9,776 nt of DNA, from contig JASHYD010000567.1 of the NCBI GenBank assembly GCA_030043175.1, positions 1 through 9,776 of the forward strand. Reading direction: 5' to 3'. Positions within the stretch are counted from its first letter, which is position 1. Each line of letters begins with the position of its first letter. The notes below the pieces were generated by a model. That model was not told the DNA's origin and made no database searches. It worked only from the letters and a program-made list of their open reading frames with translations. This document shows, one piece after another, positions 7,254 through 9,776 of this stretch. The position numbers and the translations under genes were made by a program. The stretch comes from Xanthobacteraceae bacterium. GTDB taxonomy: Bacteria > Pseudomonadota > Alphaproteobacteria > Rhizobiales > Xanthobacteraceae.

Positions 7254-7634
7254 GCGCCGTCAGTTTCGAGCGCCGATTTCTCAGCTTCCGTCGAAGGAAG
7301 CTGTTGTTGACATAGCGTGTGCGCTCCGTGTGCACTGAGGCGTCGAACAGGGGCGAAAAGGTCGCGTCATGGCGTAAAAGGCACGCACACGCAGCGGCCT
7401 AACGACAAAGTGAAGCCATATCAATCACATATGTTCGCCTCCGTGCCTATGATGGATTGGCCCGACCAGCCCGCTAATAACCCCCGCGGCGGTCGCTGGC
7501 GCGTCTTTGCCAGGCCCGATGCGCCCCAGGCTTACACCTCAAGATAATTCCCGTTGGCGCGAGACTAACTCACACCTGCAATGTGTCGCTTCGCGCATCA
7601 TCGTGACATCCGGCATCCCGCGATCAAATAGTCG
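7254..7634. other. Intergenic stretch after the integrase relic
   Basis: No convincing gene. A perfect 8-base inverted repeat (CAGCTTCC at 7282-7289, GGAAGCTG at 7296-7303) is followed by TTGACA at 7307-7312, which resembles a -35 element but lacks a clear -10. A 76-codon plus frame (7317-7547) contains SHMFASVPMMDWPDQPANN, but has no ribosome site or recognisable family. The missing N-terminal codons of the integrase probably dissolve into this segment. Confidence 0.4.
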
Positions 7635-7653
7635 TGACCGAACGGTTCGGTCA
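7635..7653. promoter_or_regulatory. Perfect 19-base palindrome, TetR-type operator candidate (site 1)
   Basis: TGACCGAACGGTTCGGTCA is a perfect dyad around a central G, about 76 bases before the ATG of the small secreted-protein gene. TetR/AcrR-family repressors bind short dyads of this kind. A related site lies 45 bases further on. No tetR gene is in the window, so the regulator is unknown. Confidence 0.6.
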
Positions 7654-7679
7654 TTGATCTGCGGCCGGACCATCCCCAT

Positions 7680-7698
7680 TAACTGAACCGTTCGGTCA
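7680..7698. promoter_or_regulatory. Second copy of the palindrome (site 2)
   Basis: TAACTGAACCGTTCGGTCA matches the reverse complement of site 1 at 17 of 19 positions and keeps the GAACCGTTCGGTCA core. Both copies are followed by a near-identical TTGATC/ATGATC. It ends 30 bases before the ATG, where a repressor would block transcription. A weak TTGATC / ATTAAC promoter-like pair lies between sites 1 and 2. Confidence 0.55.
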
Positions 7699-7715
7699 AT
7701 GATCGAGTGAAACAC

Positions 7716-7722
7716 AGGGGAA
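7716..7722 (+). promoter_or_regulatory. Ribosome binding site of the small secreted-protein gene
   Basis: AGGGGAA six bases before the ATG at 7729 is a good Shine-Dalgarno match and confirms that this short frame is translated. Confidence 0.7.
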
Positions 7723-7728
7723 GATACC

Positions 7729-7935
7729 ATGTTCACCAAAGCCACCCTCGGACTCGCCGTTATTCTCCTCACCGCTTCGGGCGCCTTGGCGGCCAAGAAG
7801 AGCCACAGCGTCGCTCCGAGCAGCACCACGTACAGCGCCAGCACGCAGCGTAACGGCGTCTATGTCGGCGCCGATCCCGATCTCAACATTCGCTTTGAGC
7901 TAAACCGCGACTATGCACACGCCAAGTATTACTGA
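7729..7935 (+). CDS. Small secreted protein of unknown function
   Basis: A 68-residue protein with a clean signal peptide: MFTKATLGLAVILLTASGALA, cleaved after ALA at residue 21. The mature part of about 47 residues is basic at first (KKSH), then Ser/Thr-rich, then carries NGVYVGADPDLNIRFELNRD. That last stretch is typical of tiny exported proteins I associate with Bradyrhizobium and annotated only as hypothetical. No Cys is present, so it is not a lipoprotein or disulfide peptide. It stands alone, with a good ribosome site, two operator-like palindromes upstream and a third overlapping its stop codon, so it is probably tightly regulated. Function is unknown; periplasmic or secreted location is inferred from the leader. 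Confidence 0.8.
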   Translation: MFTKATLGLAVILLTASGALAAKKSHSVAPSSTTYSASTQRNGVYVGADPDLNIRFELNRDYAHAKYY

Positions 7936-7948
7936 ACCGTTCGGCTGA
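7929..7948. promoter_or_regulatory. Third, degenerate copy of the palindrome at the stop codon (site 3)
   Basis: TTACTGAACCGTTCGGCTGA keeps the CTGAACCGTTCGG core seen in site 2, and its TGA (7933-7935) is the stop codon of the small secreted protein. It may be a repressor site used for looping, part of a dispersed repeat, or chance. Confidence 0.4.
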
Positions 7949-8021
7949 GGCGTGTGTGGGCGATACTAGGTTCGCGATGGCTGCATGATTTGGTGATAGC
8001 GATTTCACAACAACACAAATT

Positions 8022-8049
8022 ATGCGGTCCCCCAAAAGGGGGACCGCAT
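8022..8049 (+). terminator. Perfect 12-pair hairpin downstream of the small secreted-protein gene
   Basis: ATGCGGTCCCCC and GGGGGACCGCAT pair perfectly around an AAAA loop. It begins 86 bases after the stop codon, and CTTGTTATAGG follows, a poor T-tract. It most likely ends the transcript of the small gene, possibly in both directions, but a palindromic repeat element is also possible. Confidence 0.55.
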
Positions 8050-8321
8050 CTTGTTATAGGATTATATACCGACTTGCAATCACCCGTGCCCGATCGTGCC
8101 ATCTCCAGTTCGCGTGGTTCACAGTACCGGCTTGCCTCTCCGCCACCGAAAACGACAGTCTCCCAAGCCTTCACAGGGCGCCTATCACACCGCTCAATCC
8201 GCGGCTCTCCCTGCTTGCGATACGCGATCTGCAATTATCCGTGCGGTTGGGTTTGACATAAATCCGAGCCACGCCTTTCTTGCACCCTTTCTTGCCCTGT
8301 GGCAATTGAACCACAAAGTGA
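8050..8321. other. No clear gene; possible start of the membrane-protein relic
   Basis: Overlapping plus frames here have no recognisable motifs until about 8250, where one reads GFDINPSHAFLAPFLALWQLNHKVRGLAG. This is hydrophobic and could be the N-terminal membrane segment of the following pseudogene, one frameshift away. Confidence 0.35.
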
Positions 8322-8918
8322 GGGGCCTCGCTGGGCCTGACGCGCGCACTGCTACGGTGTAGGCTCGAACTTGGCGGATGGTGGCCCTATTTTCTGGCGC
8401 TCGTGGACGCTCTTGCTGGGGCGATCATCATTGCGCTTCTCGCGATCACGATGGTGATCGGGGTGCTCGATCATCTGGCAGAAAATGCCGGCGGCCCGAC
8501 AGCCCGCGTTGTGCCCTTGGACAAACTATTCGATGGCATGGCGGCGCAGCCGTCCGCCCCTGAATAGTGGTGGGTCTATGCGCTTCTGTTCTCCACCATG
8601 ACCCCGAGCTTGTTAAACCTCATGATCGTGGCGCATCGTTGTTGCGCAGTATTCCAGGGCTCCCTGCACTGCTCTTGCGCTTCATGCCAGCCGGCAAGGC
8701 GGTGCCAGCGTTCGACCGCACCTGGCTCGCGTTTGGTGCTGACGTGTCAGGTTTTTGTCGGTGCGTTCCTCGGGATTGCAGCGCAGTTTGTGTTGGCGAT
8801 CGGCGTCATCTTTTATGTGCTCCCTTGGATGGGCCTTGAACTGCTGGACACCGCTCGCGCTGTCGCAGAGTTCGATCTGCCGGGAAGGGCATTGGGGTTG
8901 TTATGGGGTAGTCCATGA
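8322..8918 (+). pseudogene. Multi-pass membrane protein, C-terminal part, nonsense codon and two frameshifts
   Basis: The frame from about 8364 reads LELGGWWPYFLALVDALAGAIIIALLAITMVIGVLDHL, a strong membrane segment, then VVPLDKLFDG. It hits TAG at 8565-8567 inside APE-stop-WWVYALLFSTM, where a Tyr codon would fit. After ...LLNLMI one lost base near 8627 moves the reading to GASLLRSIPGLPALLLRFMPAGKAVPAFDRTWLAF. One gained T at about 8732-8734 moves it back to VLTCQVFVGAFLGIAAQFVLAIGVIFYVLPWMGLELLDTARAVAEFDLPGRALGLLW, with TGA at 8916-8918. At least four membrane segments are evident. I do not recognise the family; similar sequence occurs, as far as I recall, as uncharacterised membrane protein in Bradyrhizobium relatives. 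The N-terminal part is lost or scrambled. Confidence 0.72.
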
Positions 8919-8991
8919 TGACGAGGCGCGCCGCGACGCTTGATTATTTGGTGATTCCCTTCCGGGAGTTCCGGGAGGTAACGGCGGCTGT

Positions 8992-9367
8992 ATGGCGAGG
9001 TCATCCAAACTCGTTGCCGCTAGGCGCGGCAAGGTTCTTCTCGTGAGACGGCGGCGCGATCGCGGTGGATGTTTCCCGGCGGTCGCAAGCGGGCGCGCGA
9101 GAACGAGAGGGATTGCCCTGCGTCGCGAAATCGGGGAAGAGCGTTCCAAGCTAAAACTGGGACGGCTGCGCCTCTGGAAGGAGGTCAAAGCCAAAACCGT
9201 CACTCAGGCCGCAAGATGAACGATGCGATCTTTATCGCAAAGAAGGCTTCCGGCCGGCTTGATATCGGCGACAAGCGGGAAATTGACCGTGCCATGTGGC
9301 GGATGGCCCGCGGCATTCGTTTGACACCAACCACTCGCTTATCAGGAACAGACTGTTTCCCGATTGA
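8992..9367 (+). pseudogene. Nudix hydrolase, four frameshifts
   Basis: From ATG 8992 the frames join into one Nudix protein. SKLVAARRGKVLLVRRRRDR comes first, then after a lost base near 9064 MFPGGRKRARENERDC. After an extra C near 9116-9118 comes LRREIGEERSKLKLGRLRLWKEVKAK. After a lost A in the run at 9193-9196 comes NRHSGRKMNDAIFIAKKASGRLDIGDKREIDRAMWRMARGIRLTPTTRL, and after a last lost base near 9340 comes IRNRLFPD with TGA at 9365-9367. The rebuilt Nudix box (GG...E......REIGEE) keeps the residues that bind the metal-diphosphate, so point substitutions have not yet damaged it. Intact relatives of about 125 residues hydrolyse nucleoside diphosphates linked to another group; the substrate here is unknown. 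A GGGAGGT about 25 bases upstream of the ATG is too far to be an ideal ribosome site. Decay appears recent. Confidence 0.85.
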
Positions 9368-9725
9368 CTGAATTGACGCTCGTTCCCTGATAGCTTCCAG
9401 GTCCGATCGCTGTTGGGGATGGAAAACATGGGGCCAGGAGTTGAGCAGCCTCCGGCGCGGAAAATGGACGGACCTGGCTCCTAACGGCTCCCGGCCGAGA
9501 CCTAGGGCCATTCAGCATGGTGCTGTACTGCTACCCGCTCGCGATCGCGTTAACCGCCGCTTGGCGCGACGATCAGCCGCTAAACCAAATTTTCTTCGAT
9601 AGCTGCCGTGCTGACGCCATCGACTCACACGGCGCCGAAGGGTAAATGCAGTCGTGCCGGCCATGTGAGACCATTGCTCGGTCTCACATCGTGGGCGACA
9701 CTGGCGCGTCGCATGGGGGACCTGC
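9368..9725 (+). other. Leader region of cysteine synthase gene
   Basis: About 360 bases with no gene I can support. A 21-codon frame at 9420-9485 (MENMGPGVEQPP) is unremarkable. Noteworthy are the 10-pair hairpin at 9663-9689 and the GGGGGAC ribosome site ending five bases before ATG 9726. The cysK promoter must lie here, but no convincing -35/-10 pair was found. Confidence 0.45.
9663..9689 (+). promoter_or_regulatory. 10-pair inverted repeat upstream of cysK
   Basis: ATGTGAGACC and GGTCTCACAT form a perfect stem around the 7-base loop ATTGCTC, 36 bases before the cysteine synthase start. It could be a dimeric regulator site or an mRNA leader hairpin. No T-tract follows, so simple attenuation is unlikely. 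Confidence 0.5.
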
Positions 9726-9776
9726 ATGGCAAAATTCGACAGCATCCTGGGAACGGTTGGCAACACGCCTATCGTC
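9726..9776 (+). CDS. cysK: Cysteine synthase (O-acetylserine sulfhydrylase), N-terminal start, cut by window edge
   Basis: ATG 9726 opens MAKFDSILGTVGNTPIV and the frame stays open to the end of the window. 'IL.T.GNTP.V' is the invariant N-terminus of the PLP-dependent cysteine synthase family, which makes cysteine from O-acetylserine and sulfide in the cytoplasm. The PLP lysine and the SGNTG loop lie outside the window. A GGGGGAC ribosome site supports the start. CysK versus CysM or a cystathionine beta-synthase-like paralogue cannot be fully separated from 17 residues. It marks a return to core metabolism after the decayed region. Confidence 0.85.
   Translation, partial: MAKFDSILGTVGNTPIV

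Noticed and set aside
7417..7433. CATAT...ATATG inverted repeat as an operator
   Set aside because: Only five bases per arm in a locally AT-rich patch; likely chance.
9512..9766. Minus-strand 84-codon frame overlapping the cysK start
   Set aside because: Antisense to cysteine synthase and its leader; composition typical of a shadow frame.
1..9776. CRISPR array, tRNA or rRNA gene, insertion-sequence ends
   Set aside because: I looked for regular spaced repeats, cloverleaf-like segments and terminal inverted repeats with target duplications and saw none.

Overview
The window looks like a piece of a GC-rich alphaproteobacterial chromosome. The closest feel is Bradyrhizobium or a relative (Nitrobacteraceae). 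This is judged from base composition, codon use, remembered resemblance of several proteins to that group, and a chromosomal cysteine synthase start at the right edge. No database search was possible.

The main feature of the window is decay. Complete, undamaged genes are few: an NMT1-type ABC substrate-binding protein (2538-3548, +), a small MESH1-like (p)ppGpp/NADPH-type HD hydrolase (3997-4539, -), a ModA-like substrate-binding protein (5908-6666, -) and a 68-residue secreted peptide (7729-7935, +). Two more genes are cut by the window edges: the C-terminus of an MBL-fold hydrolase (1-195) and the N-terminus of cysteine synthase (9726-9776). Between them lie seven broken genes, readable only by joining reading frames: a nucleotidyltransferase-domain scrap (366-545, +), a DUF1587/1595/1592 heme protein of the 'planctomycete cytochrome' type (543-2290, -), a Tat-exported Asp/Glu-racemase-like protein (3605-3939, +), an uncharacterised family (4890-5300, +), a tyrosine recombinase (6712-7253, -), a multi-pass membrane protein (8322-8918, +) and a Nudix hydrolase (8992-9367, +). 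Most show several single-base indels; some also show truncation, a nonsense codon or loss of a catalytic residue.

Layout: the left third is a decayed oxidoreductase-like gene facing away from an orphan substrate-binding protein, followed at once by the racemase relic. The middle holds the alarmone-hydrolase-like gene, a heavily frameshifted unknown gene and about 600 bases with nothing recognisable. The ModA-like gene sits directly downstream of an integrase relic, whose remains form its 5' flank. The right third has a small secreted-protein gene bracketed by three copies of a palindrome resembling a TetR-family operator, a strong hairpin, two pseudogenes and the start of cysK behind another hairpin.

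The two solute-binding proteins have no permease or ATPase genes in the window, so they are orphans. The integrase relic and dense pseudogenes suggest an old accessory island or a tolerant dumping zone next to core genes. No intact novel multi-gene system is visible. The most interesting live signal is the palindrome cluster around the small secreted protein.
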